DNA from: Vibrio gallaecicus
GTDB taxonomy: Bacteria > Pseudomonadota > Gammaproteobacteria > Enterobacterales > Vibrionaceae
NCBI RefSeq assembly: GCF_024347495.1
Contig: NZ_AP025490.1
Span: 1,922,001-1,986,000 of the forward strand
Reading direction: 5' to 3'
DNA: 64,000 nt
Part shown: positions 25,709 to 34,894 of the stretch, piece after piece
How the letters are laid out: each line of letters starts with the position of its first letter
Numbering within the stretch: position 1 is the first letter of the stretch
Made by a program: the position numbers and the translations under genes
Notes under the pieces: model-generated
What the model was told of the DNA's origin: nothing
Database searches by the model: none
The model's input: the letters and a program-made list of their open reading frames with translations, nothing else

Positions 25709-27327
25709 AAGTATTATCCAGATTAGTGTTCGGTCTTTGTACGGTTGGTCTTTTAGCTGGCTGCGGAAAAGAGGTGGACCATGAGAAGATCCGCGAAAAA
25801 GGTTTTGTCTATTGTGGGCAAGGTAACCCAAATACCTTTAATCCGCAGTTAGTGGATAGCGGCATAACTTCTGAGTCACTCAGCCCTCAAATATTCGACA
25901 CGCTTTTGCAGTTAGACTCTGGTACATACAGACCTACCGCAAACTTAGCGACTCACTGGAAAGTGGATAAGTCGGGTACGGAATATACCTTTCATTTAAG
26001 ACCAAATGTCGAGTTTCAAACAACTGAATGGTTCACACCAACAAGATCTTTGAACGCTCAAGATGTAGTGTTTAGCTTCCAGCGAATTTTCGACACTTCT
26101 CACCCATATCATTATGTCGGTGGTGGTCTGTATCCTTGGTTTGCAGGCATTGATTTCCAAAATTCTTTGGTCGATGTAGTTGCCCTTGATGATTTAACGG
26201 TCAAGTTCACCCTTAGCCACCCAAATAACTCATTTTTGAATAATATCGCGACAAGTTACGCCGTCATTCATTCTAAGGAATATGCTAATCAGCTTGAGCT
26301 TGAAGACGAAAAAGGTCAACTAGATGCTTTCCCAGTAGGAACTGGACCATTTTATTTAAGTGAATATCAAATTAATGACCTTGTCAGGCTTAAAAAGCAC
26401 GATAAGTATTGGAAAAATGAGGTCAAGATGGACCAAGTTGTCTTTGATACCTCACAGCGCGGGACTGGCACATTAGCAAAATTACTGCGTAATGAATGTG
26501 ACGTACTCAACTCGCCAATTTCGAGTCAGATTCCCATTATTCAAGCGAGAGAAGAACTTGAAATAAGCGCGACGCCTGCGGTTAATGTCTCTTTCATTGC
26601 CTTAAATACAGTGCACCCAGCACTGAATGATTCTCGAGTGCGAAAGGCCCTGAATCTTGCAATCAATCGCCAAAACATCCTGGACTCTGTCTACTACGGC
26701 ACAGGAACTAAAGCTTATACCTTACTTCCCCCAACCTCTTGGGCTTACCCTAAAGACAGCGTACATGTTCGTTACGATCGCAACTATGCCATTGCTTTAC
26801 TGAGGGAAGCAGGAGTAGAGCAAGGTCTCAAGCTCACTATGTGGGTTCCTTTGGAACCTAGAGCTTATAACCCAAGTCCGCGTAAAACGGCAGAGTTAAT
26901 TCAGGCAAATTTAGCCGACATTGGAGTTGAATTGAAACTGTTCACTGATGACCGTTTTGACCGTACTCAATTGTCTTCCATATCCTCAACAGATCTACTG
27001 TTAACGGGTTGGATTGGAAATACTGGTGATCCTGACAACTTCTTACGACCGTTGCTTTCATGCAGTTCAGACAGAGCAGGTCTAAATGTTGCAATGTGGT
27101 GTAACTCAGATTTTGATTTTCTACTCGACCTCGCATTGGAGATCAATCAACAAAGGCATCGCGTGAATTTGTATCACCAAGCTCAAAACATACTAAATGA
27201 AGAGTTCCCTGTAATTCCATTAGCGCATGGCGTTCAATTCCGAGTTCACGACACTTCGCTAAGTGGTTTTAAACAGAGCCCATTTAATTCGCAGCCTTTT
27301 GATCAAGTTGTTCGGGAGCCTAAATAA
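25705..27327 (+). CDS. sapA: SapA peptide ABC transporter substrate-binding lipoprotein
   Basis: Periplasmic binding protein of the Sap importer, 540 aa, SBP family 5 (OppA/DppA type). The signal peptide ends in L-L-A-G-C, Cys20 being the lipidation site. Family stretches visible: N-T-F-N-P-Q-L, T-A-N-L-A-T-H-W-K-V-D, A-Q-D-V-V-F-S-F-Q-R-I-F-D, and V-R-K-A-L-N-L-A-I-N-R. In enterobacteria and Haemophilus SapA binds antimicrobial peptides or haem, and in E. coli SapBCDF has been linked to putrescine export. No Shine-Dalgarno sequence precedes this ATG and a stop lies upstream in frame, so the start is fixed. First gene of sapABCDF. Confidence 0.93.
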   Translation: MKVLSRLVFGLCTVGLLAGCGKEVDHEKIREKGFVYCGQGNPNTFNPQLVDSGITSESLSPQIFDTLLQLDSGTYRPTANLATHWKVDKSGTEYTFHLRPNVEFQTTEWFTPTRSLNAQDVVFSFQRIFDTSHPYHYVGGGLYPWFAGIDFQNSLVDVVALDDLTVKFTLSHPNNSFLNNIATSYAVIHSKEYANQLELEDEKGQLDAFPVGTGPFYLSEYQINDLVRLKKHDKYWKNEVKMDQVVFDTSQRGTGTLAKLLRNECDVLNSPISSQIPIIQAREELEISATPAVNVSFIALNTVHPALNDSRVRKALNLAINRQNILDSVYYGTGTKAYTLLPPTSWAYPKDSVHVRYDRNYAIALLREAGVEQGLKLTMWVPLEPRAYNPSPRKTAELIQANLADIGVELKLFTDDRFDRTQLSSISSTDLLLTGWIGNTGDPDNFLRPLLSCSSDRAGLNVAMWCNSDFDFLLDLALEINQQRHRVNLYHQAQNILNEEFPVIPLAHGVQFRVHDTSLSGFKQSPFNSQPFDQVVREPK

Positions 27328-28289
27328 TGTTTTGGTATACATTAAGACGAATCAACCTCTTCGTTATTACACTCGCTATTCTGACTTTGGTTGGCTTCTC
27401 TTTACTGCGTTTAGACCAGACTTCCCCATGGGCAATTCAAGACTTTTGGCCCGGTTGGGTTAACTACATCGGTGAGCTATCGACACTAAACTTTGGTATC
27501 AGTAAGCATGGTGTACCTATTATTGATGAGCTCGCCATTGTCTTTCCAGCCACATTAGAACTGTGTTTTTTTGCATTTGTCCTCGCCCTATCATTAGGCA
27601 TCCCTTTCGGGACAATTGCTGGAATGAGGCAAGGAAAATTCATTGATACGGTAATCTCATTCACCTCAATGTCAGGCTACTCCGCTCCTATTTTTTGGGT
27701 CGCTTTATTGATGATCATGATATTTTCCCTAAACTTTGAAGTCTTTCCTGTTGGAGGGCGCTATGACCTTCTTTATGAAATTCAGCACGTTACAGGTTTT
27801 GCTATTATTGATGCTTTCTTTTCTGAAGGTAAGTATCGAGCGCATGCGTTAGAAAGTGTCATCCAGCATATGGTGTTACCTTGTTTAGTTCTTGCACTAG
27901 CTCCTACTACTCAAGTTATCCGGTTAATGAGAAGTTCCGTTGCAGAAGTCATGACGGAAAACTACATTCGAGCGGCTCGAATTAAGGGTTTATCAACGCG
28001 AGAAATTGTTACTCAGCACGTATTAAGAAATGCTATCCCACCTATTATCCCAAAGGTTGGGGTACAGCTTTCCAGTATGCTCACTTTAGCAATAATCACT
28101 GAATCGATTTTTAACTGGCCAGGTATCGGCAGATGGTTGCTGGATGCTTTATCCAATCAAGACTATGTCTCAATTCAAGCTGGAGTTATGGTCGTGGCGA
28201 CCCTTGTACTCACTGCTAACATTTTATCTGATTTGCTGGGTGCGGCGATAAACCCTCTGGTAAGGAAGGAATGGTATGCTAACAAATAA
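27327..28289 (+). CDS. sapB: SapB ABC transporter permease
   Basis: Inner-membrane permease of 320 aa, DppB-like, with about six membrane segments. The transport-domain EAA loop is R-A-A-R-I-K-G-L-S-T-R-E-I-V-T-Q-H-V-L-R-N-A. Its start codon shares one base with the sapA stop, and its end overlaps sapC by 14 bases, so translation is coupled. A long periplasmic loop lies after TM1, shorter than in DppB. Forms the channel with SapC. Confidence 0.93.
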   Translation: MFWYTLRRINLFVITLAILTLVGFSLLRLDQTSPWAIQDFWPGWVNYIGELSTLNFGISKHGVPIIDELAIVFPATLELCFFAFVLALSLGIPFGTIAGMRQGKFIDTVISFTSMSGYSAPIFWVALLMIMIFSLNFEVFPVGGRYDLLYEIQHVTGFAIIDAFFSEGKYRAHALESVIQHMVLPCLVLALAPTTQVIRLMRSSVAEVMTENYIRAARIKGLSTREIVTQHVLRNAIPPIIPKVGVQLSSMLTLAIITESIFNWPGIGRWLLDALSNQDYVSIQAGVMVVATLVLTANILSDLLGAAINPLVRKEWYANK

Positions 28290-29163
28290 TGTTTACCAAG
28301 AAGAACAAATACCAACCCAATATGAACGGTTTTGGCGCAGCTTTCGTGGTAATAACCTCGCGATGTTTGGACTATGGTGTTTAGCCTTTATCGTAATTAT
28401 TACAGTCACCTCCCCTTGGCTTGCTCCTCATGATGCACAAGATCAGACAGGTCATCTACTGATCCCGCCATCTTGGGACCCAGCTGGCACTGTTGAGTAT
28501 TTTTTAGGAACCGACGATCTTGGGCGAGATATTTTATCCCGTTTAATTATTGGTTCTCAGCTGACTTTTGGTGCCGCCGTCATCATAACGACTATTGCGG
28601 CTGTCGTTGGGTGTTTAATTGGCGTGCTCGCAGGTATGACTCGTGGGCTACTTTCAAGCACCCTTAATCACCTTCTTGATACTGTAATGTCCATTCCATC
28701 TCTCCTCCTAGCAATTATTTTCGTTGCTTTTCTGGGGTTTGGGGAATTCAATATTTTACTCGCGATTTGTTTGGCTTTAATACCAAGGTTTATTCGCTCT
28801 GTTTATATTGCGGTTCATACTGAAGTAGAGAAAGATTATATCCTTGCTTCAAGGTTGGACGGGGCAAACGACTTCTACCTACTTTGGAATTCCATCTTAC
28901 CTAATATACTTACAGTAGTTGCTTTAGAAGTGACATTGGCACTCTCAGTTGCGATTTTGGATATCACTGCTTTGGGCTTTTTAGGTCTAGGTGCACAAGC
29001 TCCGAGTACTGAATGGGGTTCTATTCTTGGAGACTCTGTAGAATTGATTTACTTAGCACCTTGGACCGTTACTTTACCCGGACTCGCCATCATGTTTACA
29101 GTAATTGTTATCAACTTAGTTGGTGAAGGCGTGCGCCAAGCCCTCAATGCGGGAATCGAATAA
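28276..29163 (+). CDS. sapC: SapC ABC transporter permease
   Basis: Second permease of the Sap system, 295 aa, DppC-like. It has the N-terminal cytoplasmic stretch and membrane segment typical of that group, then [15 protein letters not shown], then five further membrane segments with the EAA loop [20 protein letters not shown]. The last base of its stop codon is the first base of the sapD start. Confidence 0.94.
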   Translation: MLTNNVYQEEQIPTQYERFWRSFRGNNLAMFGLWCLAFIVIITVTSPWLAPHDAQDQTGHLLIPPSWDPAGTVEYFLGTDDLGRDILSRLIIGSQLTFGAAVIITTIAAVVGCLIGVLAGMTRGLLSSTLNHLLDTVMSIPSLLLAIIFVAFLGFGEFNILLAICLALIPRFIRSVYIAVHTEVEKDYILASRLDGANDFYLLWNSILPNILTVVALEVTLALSVAILDITALGFLGLGAQAPSTEWGSILGDSVELIYLAPWTVTLPGLAIMFTVIVINLVGEGVRQALNAGIE

Positions 29164-30164
29164 TGCCATTACTGGATATCCGACACCTAACGATTGAAAT
29201 TGAAACCCCTCAAGGGTTAGTCAAAGCGGTTGACCGCATGAGTATCACTCTCAATGAAGGTGAGATCAGGGGACTAGTAGGTGAGTCTGGATCAGGAAAA
29301 AGTTTAGTTGCTAAAGCGATTGTGGGCGTTTGCAAAGAAAACTGGAAGGTAACGGCTGATAGAATGCGCCTCGGCAGCATAGATTTATTGCAGCTTACTC
29401 CGAAAGAAAGACGCCGTGTTATTGCTCGTGATATTGCCATGATTTTCCAAGAGCCATCAACTTGCCTTGACCCATCAGAAAAAGTGGGGCGTCAGCTTAT
29501 CGAAGCCATCCCATCACGATCTTTTGATGGTAAATGGTGGGAACGTTTTAAATGGCGTAAAAAGCAAGCGATAGGTTTACTGCATAAAGTGGGTATAAAA
29601 GACCACTCTCGCCTGATGGATAGCTATTCTTATGAGCTTACAGATGGAGAGTGCCAAAAAGTAATGATTGCGATGGCTATTGCCGCTAAACCAAAAATAC
29701 TCATTGCTGACGAACCAACGAATGACTTAGACCCTATTACACAGTCACAAATATTGCGCCTTTTGAGTCGTATGAACCAAGTAAACAACACTACCATTGT
29801 ATTGATTGGGCATGATTTAACAACCATCACTCAGTGGGCAAACCGAATTACAGTAATGTACTGCGGTCAGTCTGTTGAGTCTGCAGATACTGCAAAGATT
29901 CTCTCAGTTCCGAAACACCCTTATACCGTTGCTTTACTAAAAGCGATGCCTGATTTCAGTGATTGGATTCCTCATAAAGAAAAACTCCAATCTTTACCTG
30001 GCTCTATTCCTCCACTACAGCATTTACCTATAGGGTGTAGACTTGGTCCTCGCTGCCCATATGCACAAAGGCAATGTGTAGAAATTCCATATACAAAACG
30101 AGTAAAAAATCATAAGTTTAGCTGCCACTTCCCTTTAAATATGGAGAAGAAAAAGAAATCATGA
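29163..30164 (+). CDS. sapD: SapD ABC transporter ATP-binding protein
   Basis: ATPase subunit of 333 aa. Walker A GESGSGKS and Walker B L-I-A-D-E-P-T-N are intact. The signature loop reads [10 protein letters not shown] instead of L-S-G-G-Q; E. coli SapD has the same deviation, so this is a family trait and not a defect. The switch histidine (I-G-H-D-L) is present. The C-terminal oligopeptide-transporter extension has the cysteines [15 protein letters not shown] that bind an Fe-S cluster in related ATPases. In E. coli SapD also supplies ATP binding to Trk potassium uptake. Confidence 0.94.
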   Translation: MPLLDIRHLTIEIETPQGLVKAVDRMSITLNEGEIRGLVGESGSGKSLVAKAIVGVCKENWKVTADRMRLGSIDLLQLTPKERRRVIARDIAMIFQEPSTCLDPSEKVGRQLIEAIPSRSFDGKWWERFKWRKKQAIGLLHKVGIKDHSRLMDSYSYELTDGECQKVMIAMAIAAKPKILIADEPTNDLDPITQSQILRLLSRMNQVNNTTIVLIGHDLTTITQWANRITVMYCGQSVESADTAKILSVPKHPYTVALLKAMPDFSDWIPHKEKLQSLPGSIPPLQHLPIGCRLGPRCPYAQRQCVEIPYTKRVKNHKFSCHFPLNMEKKKKS

Positions 30165-30958
30165 GTGCACTATTAGAAGTCAACGGATTAGCAAAAGACT
30201 TTACAACACGCTCTGGTCTTTTCCGTAAAAAGATCCACCATGCTGTAAAACCAGTAAGTTTTACTTTAGAGGCAGGACAAACCATCGGGTTTATTGGGCA
30301 AAATGGATCGGGGAAATCTACTTTAGCACGCATGCTTTCTGGGATGGTGGAACCAACTTCCGGTGAAATAAGAGTCAATGGTGAGAAATTAGAACACAAA
30401 GATTATTCTACTCGCTGTAAATTAATTCGAATGATCTTCCAAGATCCCAATACGTCTTTAAACCCAAGAATTCAGATTGGTCGAATACTTGAAGGTCCAT
30501 TAAAACGAAACACCAACATGACACCTGAAGCTCGCATGAGACGCGTAAAAGACACACTTCTACGAGTTGGTCTACTTCCTGAACATGCGTATTTTTACCC
30601 TCAGATGCTTGCGACAGGTCAAAAGCAAAGGGTCTGTCTTGCTAGAGCTTTAATCTTGCAGCCGTCTATCATCGTCGCGGATGAAGCTCTTAACGGACTT
30701 GATATGGCGATGCGTTCTCAAATCATCAACCTCTTTCTTGAGCTTCAAGAAGAGATGGGGGTGTCATTTGTTTACGTTTCTCAACATATTGGCGTAGTAA
30801 AACACATCACAGATAAGATCATGGTCATGCATGAAGGGAATGTTGTAGAGTCCGGCAATACACAGCAAGTACTCACTGAACCGTCTCATCAAATTACACA
30901 GAGATTAGTAGAAAGCCATTTCTTCAAAGCTCCGAGTCATTTGTCCAAGTGTAAATAG
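30161..30958 (+). CDS. sapF: SapF ABC transporter ATP-binding protein
   Basis: Second ATPase of the Sap system, 265 aa, overlapping sapD by 4 bases. Walker A is G-Q-N-G-S-G-K-S-T, the signature reads L-A-T-G-Q-K-Q-R-V (as in SapF, not LSGGQ), Walker B is I-V-A-D-E-A-L, and the switch histidine is in V-S-Q-H-I. Note Ala follows the catalytic Glu where Pro is usual. Last gene of the operon; a 13-bp hairpin follows 30 bases downstream. Confidence 0.94.
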   Translation: MSALLEVNGLAKDFTTRSGLFRKKIHHAVKPVSFTLEAGQTIGFIGQNGSGKSTLARMLSGMVEPTSGEIRVNGEKLEHKDYSTRCKLIRMIFQDPNTSLNPRIQIGRILEGPLKRNTNMTPEARMRRVKDTLLRVGLLPEHAYFYPQMLATGQKQRVCLARALILQPSIIVADEALNGLDMAMRSQIINLFLELQEEMGVSFVYVSQHIGVVKHITDKIMVMHEGNVVESGNTQQVLTEPSHQITQRLVESHFFKAPSHLSKCK

Positions 30959-30989
30959 AACAAATAAAAACAATAGATAGTAGTGTAAC

Positions 30990-31019
30990 GAATTGAAGTG
31001 AACACTTTCACTTCAATTC
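30990..31019. repeat. 13-bp perfect hairpin after sapF
   Basis: Arms GAATTGAAGTGAA and TTCACTTCAATTC with a 4-base loop. No T-run follows on the plus strand. It may act as a 3' mRNA stabiliser, a Rho-assisted terminator or an operator for the DUF2927 gene that begins 66 bases later. Confidence 0.8.
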
Positions 31020-31084
31020 TCGTCTGAGGTATTACGTTTGAATCAACCTAACAAAATAAAAACTGCTAAGTTATTAGAGCTTCG

Positions 31085-31864
31085 ATGATTCGGCTTATAT
31101 ACATGCTAACTTTATTGCTTTCGACTTTGTCCTTTCCAAGCTTGGCTACAGGGCTAACCTGGCTTGACCCCAAATTTGTCGAGACTGCCTTTTATGAGGT
31201 GGCATTAAAAAATGAATATTCAAAAGGTCAAAAATCACTGACCAAGTGGAATCAACCATTAAAGATTTGGATTCAACATAAAGTTACAGATAAAGAGCTT
31301 CATCAAGAGTTAGTTGAACTTCATCTCGCTCACCTTTCAACTATTACGGGTCTGAACATCACGATTGTGAACCAAAAGTCTGAAGCCAATATAAAATGGG
31401 TGTTCACTTCAGAATCTACTTGGTATCAAGACGCAAAGAATGCAATAGGTATTAAATCTACGGATCACCTAAAAACCGCTATTTGTACAGCTGGTTACCA
31501 AATGAATCATAGAGGCGAAATTGTTAAAGCGGGAATTGCGATACCGGTAGATCTCGCACGAGAAAGAGGGAAGCTTCTCGCATGTATAGTCGAGGAAATA
31601 ACCCAAGTTCTCGGTCTACCAAATGACTCTGAACTCGCCTACCCTTCAATTTTTAATGACCAAACACCTAATGATCTTTTATCACCGCTTGATGTCGTTT
31701 TGCTCAAATTATTATATGAGCCGGAACTAAAGATAGGGTTAACTAAAACGCAATTAAAGCCGACAATTCAGAGGATACTAAAGCGCTACCAAGCCGAAGG
31801 TGTATTACAAAATGCGTCTAAAGTATCCACACAAGCACCTTTATATAAACTTGTGGGATACTGA
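31085..31864 (+). CDS. DUF2927 secreted protein
   Basis: Predicted secreted or periplasmic protein of 259 aa with a Sec signal peptide (cut after about S-L-A, residue 21). The body matches my memory of the DUF2927 family: W-N-Q-P-L-K-I-W-I-Q-H near 45-55, then a domain with a conserved C-x-A-G pattern and L-L-A-C-I-V-E-E-I-T-Q-V-L-G-L-P-N-D. That E-E-I-T-Q-x-L-G-L helix looks like a degenerate zincin helix in which H-E-x-x-H has become E-E-x-x-Q. The two cysteines could form a disulfide. Downstream of sapF in the same orientation but separated by a hairpin. Function unknown; the peptidase comparison is mine. Confidence 0.72.
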   Translation: MIRLIYMLTLLLSTLSFPSLATGLTWLDPKFVETAFYEVALKNEYSKGQKSLTKWNQPLKIWIQHKVTDKELHQELVELHLAHLSTITGLNITIVNQKSEANIKWVFTSESTWYQDAKNAIGIKSTDHLKTAICTAGYQMNHRGEIVKAGIAIPVDLARERGKLLACIVEEITQVLGLPNDSELAYPSIFNDQTPNDLLSPLDVVLLKLLYEPELKIGLTKTQLKPTIQRILKRYQAEGVLQNASKVSTQAPLYKLVGY

Positions 31865-31890
31865 TCTTCAGGTAACGTTTACTTGTTTTG

Positions 31891-32280
31891 TTAACGCTTA
31901 GAAGCTTGTTTCTTTAATTCAAAATCGAATTCATCAGGGAACAGAATAACACCCTCTTCATTTTGATTTGGAAAAACCACGATAGCCAATTCATCGTCTT
32001 CTAAGCCCACTGTCCAGCGACTATGCCATTTGTTTAATGAAATAGATTCAGCAGTACAGTCAGCCCATTCACCAGTCGCCCATTGTTTTGCAAACTCTTG
32101 GTTAGGCCAAACTGGTACGCAATCTTCTTCTTCAGTATTCAGCATTACACAGCCGTGTTCATCTTTTAAGATCCAAACTTCACGGTTTGCAACGATCTCT
32201 TTAACACAGTATTTCAAACGCTGTTCACCATCGAGTTTATTGATATCAGCTATTTGCTTGTCATCTAACTGTTTTGTCAT
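31891..32280 (-). CDS. DUF2750 family protein
   Basis: Cytosolic acidic protein of 129 aa. It fits the DUF2750 pattern: K-Y-C-V-K-E-I-V-A-N-R-E-V-W-I-L, then V-P-V-W-P-N-Q-E-F-A-K-Q-W-A, and a C-terminal segment D-E-L-A-I-V-V-F-P-N. The repeated W-P and F-P strand ends suggest a small alpha/beta fold. No catalytic motif, signal peptide or membrane segment. Transcribed alone, convergent with the DUF2927 gene. Role unknown. Confidence 0.8.
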   Translation of the reverse strand: MTKQLDDKQIADINKLDGEQRLKYCVKEIVANREVWILKDEHGCVMLNTEEEDCVPVWPNQEFAKQWATGEWADCTAESISLNKWHSRWTVGLEDDELAIVVFPNQNEEGVILFPDEFDFELKKQASKR

Positions 32281-32354
32281 TTTATTTTCCTGCGGCTTAT
32301 TTTCTGCATTTACTTATAGCAAGGATAGCGAACAAGTAAAGATAGATTAAAATA

Positions 32355-32384
32355 AAAACGCCCACTGAAATCAGTAGGCGTTTT
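32355..32384 (-). terminator. terminator of ppaC
   Basis: 14-base arms around AACGCCCACTGA / TCAGTAGGCGTT with one mismatch and a 2-base AA gap at the tip; T-rich exit on the minus strand. Confidence 0.85.
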
Positions 32385-32405
32385 AACATATGTTCGTGGT
32401 GAAAC

Positions 32406-33311
32406 TTAAGCTAGTTCACCTTGAAGCCAAGGCCAGCCTTGCTTCTTACGGCTTAAAGTATTTTCCATCATTAACTGACCGTTTACTTCATGCTTCACTA
32501 ATTTCTCTGCCCACTCACCTTTGTAAAGAAGTTGAGTCTGAGCCGTTGTAATGTCCGTTAGCATTACTGCAGCAAACGCTAGACCGTCTTTTTCACAACG
32601 AGCTTCTAAGTCAGCCTCAAGAGCTTCAATCATGCCATCTACTTGCTCAAGAGTAGCAAGTTCAACTTGACCAACAACCACGTCGCGACCGTTGAATGGG
32701 TAGCCTTTTAAATCTTTCTCTACTAGTTCAGCAGCAGACAGACCTTCAATGTTTGTTTTAGCAATCAAAAGATCTTTAATGAAAGTGTCAATGTCAGTCA
32801 CACCTGCGATTTCAGCAAGTTCTGCCACTGCATCTTTATCTTTTTGAGTACATGTTGGAGAAGCAAAACCAACGGTGTCAGATAAAATTGCTGACATCAT
32901 AAGTTTGGCAATCTTCTGAGAGATAGAGTGACCTTCAATTTTGAACATATTGAAGAGAACAGTGTTAGTACAGCCAACAGGCCAAATCCACGCTTCCATT
33001 GGATTCACTGTCATTACATCACCAAGACGGTGGTGGTCAACAATACCTAAGATTTCAGCATCAGCAACATCATCAGGTGCTTGCGCTAGATCTGAGTAGT
33101 CTACTAACCAGATTTTTTCGCCAGCAACAGAGGTGCGAAGTTCTGGAGACTCTGCATCTGCAACTTCTAAAATGTGTTGAGTTTCGCGATTGATTTCACC
33201 TTGACGGATTGGCATTGCTTCTAGACCACGAGCTTGTAAAAGCTCCGTCGCAACAAGTGCACTACAAATACTATCGCTATCTGGGTTCTTATGACCAACA
33301 ACTAAAATCAT
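32406..33311 (-). CDS. ppaC: manganese-dependent inorganic pyrophosphatase
   Basis: Cytosolic family II pyrophosphatase (DHH superfamily), 301 aa, hydrolysing PPi to two phosphates with Mn2+. Metal ligands are visible: H-K-N-P-D-S-D-S at residues 7-14, D in W-L-V-D-Y-S-D, the D-H-H triad in G-I-V-D-H-H-R-L, and S-D-T in A-I-L-S-D-T-V-G-F. The C-terminal DHHA2 domain ends with S-R-K-K-Q-G-W-P, the substrate-binding R-K-K motif. Many gamma-proteobacteria use only the Mg-dependent family I enzyme; Vibrionaceae often carry this one. Divergent from a predicted Mn exporter, which suggests a manganese link. Confidence 0.95.
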   Translation of the reverse strand: MILVVGHKNPDSDSICSALVATELLQARGLEAMPIRQGEINRETQHILEVADAESPELRTSVAGEKIWLVDYSDLAQAPDDVADAEILGIVDHHRLGDVMTVNPMEAWIWPVGCTNTVLFNMFKIEGHSISQKIAKLMMSAILSDTVGFASPTCTQKDKDAVAELAEIAGVTDIDTFIKDLLIAKTNIEGLSAAELVEKDLKGYPFNGRDVVVGQVELATLEQVDGMIEALEADLEARCEKDGLAFAAVMLTDITTAQTQLLYKGEWAEKLVKHEVNGQLMMENTLSRKKQGWPWLQGELA

Positions 33312-33450
33312 TTTGCTTCCTATTACCTATCAAGTACCGCTCTATTTAAGAGCTTTTTTATATGGGCGGTACTTTACCTTATTTTTTTACAATGATCATT
33401 TGTTCGTTACCCCTCTTCGAGTCACTGACTATAAAAAAACACCAAATACA

Positions 33451-33469
33451 ATTGAGAATTATTATCATT
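33451..33469 (+). promoter_or_regulatory. Fur-like box and promoter of the Mn exporter gene
   Basis: The dyad GAGAATTATTATCATT closely matches the Fur consensus half-sites (GATAAT-N-ATTATC). A second, weaker match lies at 33478-33496. A sigma-70 candidate, TTGAGA (33452-33457) with a 16-base spacer and TATAGT (33474-33479), overlaps both. Fur control is inference. Confidence 0.55.
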
Positions 33470-33510
33470 GGTATATAGTTGTAAATAGTTATCATTTAGG
33501 ATTGTATTTT

Positions 33511-34734
33511 ATGAGCCAATTTGTCACCCAACTTCCAAGAAACATTGTGGATAAAAGTCAGTTTTCTTTCTCATTCAAGCGTGTACTTTTACCCGTTTTT
33601 CTACTTGCTTTAATGGTGGCACCAGCCACCCGTGAATTGACTGTCGCAACGCTTTCTGACGCATTTTGGGCAGTTTCATGCTACGTAGCACTAACGCTTG
33701 CTGTTTATCATTGGCTAAGTAAGCACGTCTCAAGTAATAACCTTTTCACACGGATGGCATACAAAACTCGCTCTCACCAGGTCATTTTCTCAGCCTTAAT
33801 GGGTGCCTTGCCTGGCTGTGGTGGAGCCATTGTTGTCACCACGCAATTTATCTCTGGGCGACTAGGTTTTGGCTCGGTCGTAGCTGTATTAGTTTCCACT
33901 ATGGGAGACGCAGCTTTCCTTCTACTAGCCAGCGAGCCTAAAACTGGCTTCGCGATGGTAGCAATGGGGATTATTGTAGGTTCAATATCAGGGCTAATCA
34001 TTAATGCTTTTCATAAAGATGACTTTTTAAGACCCGATAACGCAAATGAAACTGTCCAAAAAATGTTCCCTCATTGTGCTCAGGATGATGAATCTGAAAG
34101 CAAACAAAACATAATGAGGAATGCAATTAACCTCCAAGGTATGCTTTGGGCTTTATTGATCATTCCGGGGGCAGTTGTAGCACTTCTTGGCTCATTTCAA
34201 GTTGATGTAAATTCGATGTTTGCCTTGCCAGAGATGACTATTGAGTGGAGTGGAGCAATACTGTTGCTCATTTCTATGTCTCTATGGGCACTGACAAAAG
34301 AAATAGATGACTACCGCTCCGTAGTGAGTGAAGATGAAAAATCAGTTAGCTCACATCCGATGCAGAAAACTGCGCAAGATACTAACTTTGTTACCGCTTG
34401 GGTTGTTATAGCCTTCTTAATTTTTGAATTTGGAGCAGAGATAGCTCAAATTGATTTTGCTACGGTATTTTCAAGTTGGGGAATGCTTCTTCCCTTAGCT
34501 GGCGTATTAATGGGGCTATTGCCAGGTTGCGGACCTCAATTACTTGTAACTAGCCTATATCTATCAGGAGCATTGCCTCTTTCGGCACAAATTGGTAATG
34601 CGATTTCTAATGACGGGGATGCCCTATTCCCTGCTATTGCAATGGCGCCTAAAGCAGCGCTTGTTGCGACAATCTATTCTGCTATCCCTGCCCTACTGTT
34701 TGCTTATGGTTACTGGTTTATTTTTGAAATGTAG
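33511..34734 (+). CDS. putative manganese exporter (10-TM, ArsP_2-like)
   Basis: Polytopic inner-membrane protein of 407 aa with two homologous halves. Each half carries the same motif, A-L-P-G-C-G-G-A in the first and L-L-P-G-C-G-P-Q in the second, followed by a G-D-A-(A/L)-F stretch (M-G-D-A-A-F-L and N-D-G-D-A-L-F-P). These pairs resemble the 10-TM heavy-metal exporter family annotated as putative manganese transporter. The ATG at 33511 is chosen because the 66 codons before it in frame run through the Fur-like box and promoter and do not look like protein; AGGA lies 10 bases upstream. Divergent from ppaC. The substrate is inferred. Confidence 0.75.
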   Translation: MSQFVTQLPRNIVDKSQFSFSFKRVLLPVFLLALMVAPATRELTVATLSDAFWAVSCYVALTLAVYHWLSKHVSSNNLFTRMAYKTRSHQVIFSALMGALPGCGGAIVVTTQFISGRLGFGSVVAVLVSTMGDAAFLLLASEPKTGFAMVAMGIIVGSISGLIINAFHKDDFLRPDNANETVQKMFPHCAQDDESESKQNIMRNAINLQGMLWALLIIPGAVVALLGSFQVDVNSMFALPEMTIEWSGAILLLISMSLWALTKEIDDYRSVVSEDEKSVSSHPMQKTAQDTNFVTAWVVIAFLIFEFGAEIAQIDFATVFSSWGMLLPLAGVLMGLLPGCGPQLLVTSLYLSGALPLSAQIGNAISNDGDALFPAIAMAPKAALVATIYSAIPALLFAYGYWFIFEM

Positions 34735-34797
34735 GATGTACCTCTGCACTTAACTTTTATTAAGTAATAGCGGCTACGGAAGTACAAAACGAAAAAG

Positions 34798-34817
34798 GCC
34801 CTCCAACTCCGGAGGGC
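34798..34817 (-). terminator. terminator of the porin gene
   Basis: 7-bp G+C stem GCCCTCC / GGAGGGC with a 6-base loop, followed on the minus strand by CTTTTT. Confidence 0.88.
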
Positions 34818-34894
34818 ACAAAAAGGCAGTGGATTAACTTCTAAGCATCCTGCTGATAAATGGTCCTATTCGGACCATAAATTTAAACGATTAA

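Noticed and set aside
29630..29660. Possible loss of the ABC signature in sapD (LTDGE)
   Set aside because: E. coli SapD has the same sequence here, so this is normal for the family.
33313..33510. Upstream extension of the Mn exporter (66 codons)
   Set aside because: Runs through a Fur-like box and promoter; low-complexity Y/F-rich translation; the ATG at 33511 gives a sensible start.
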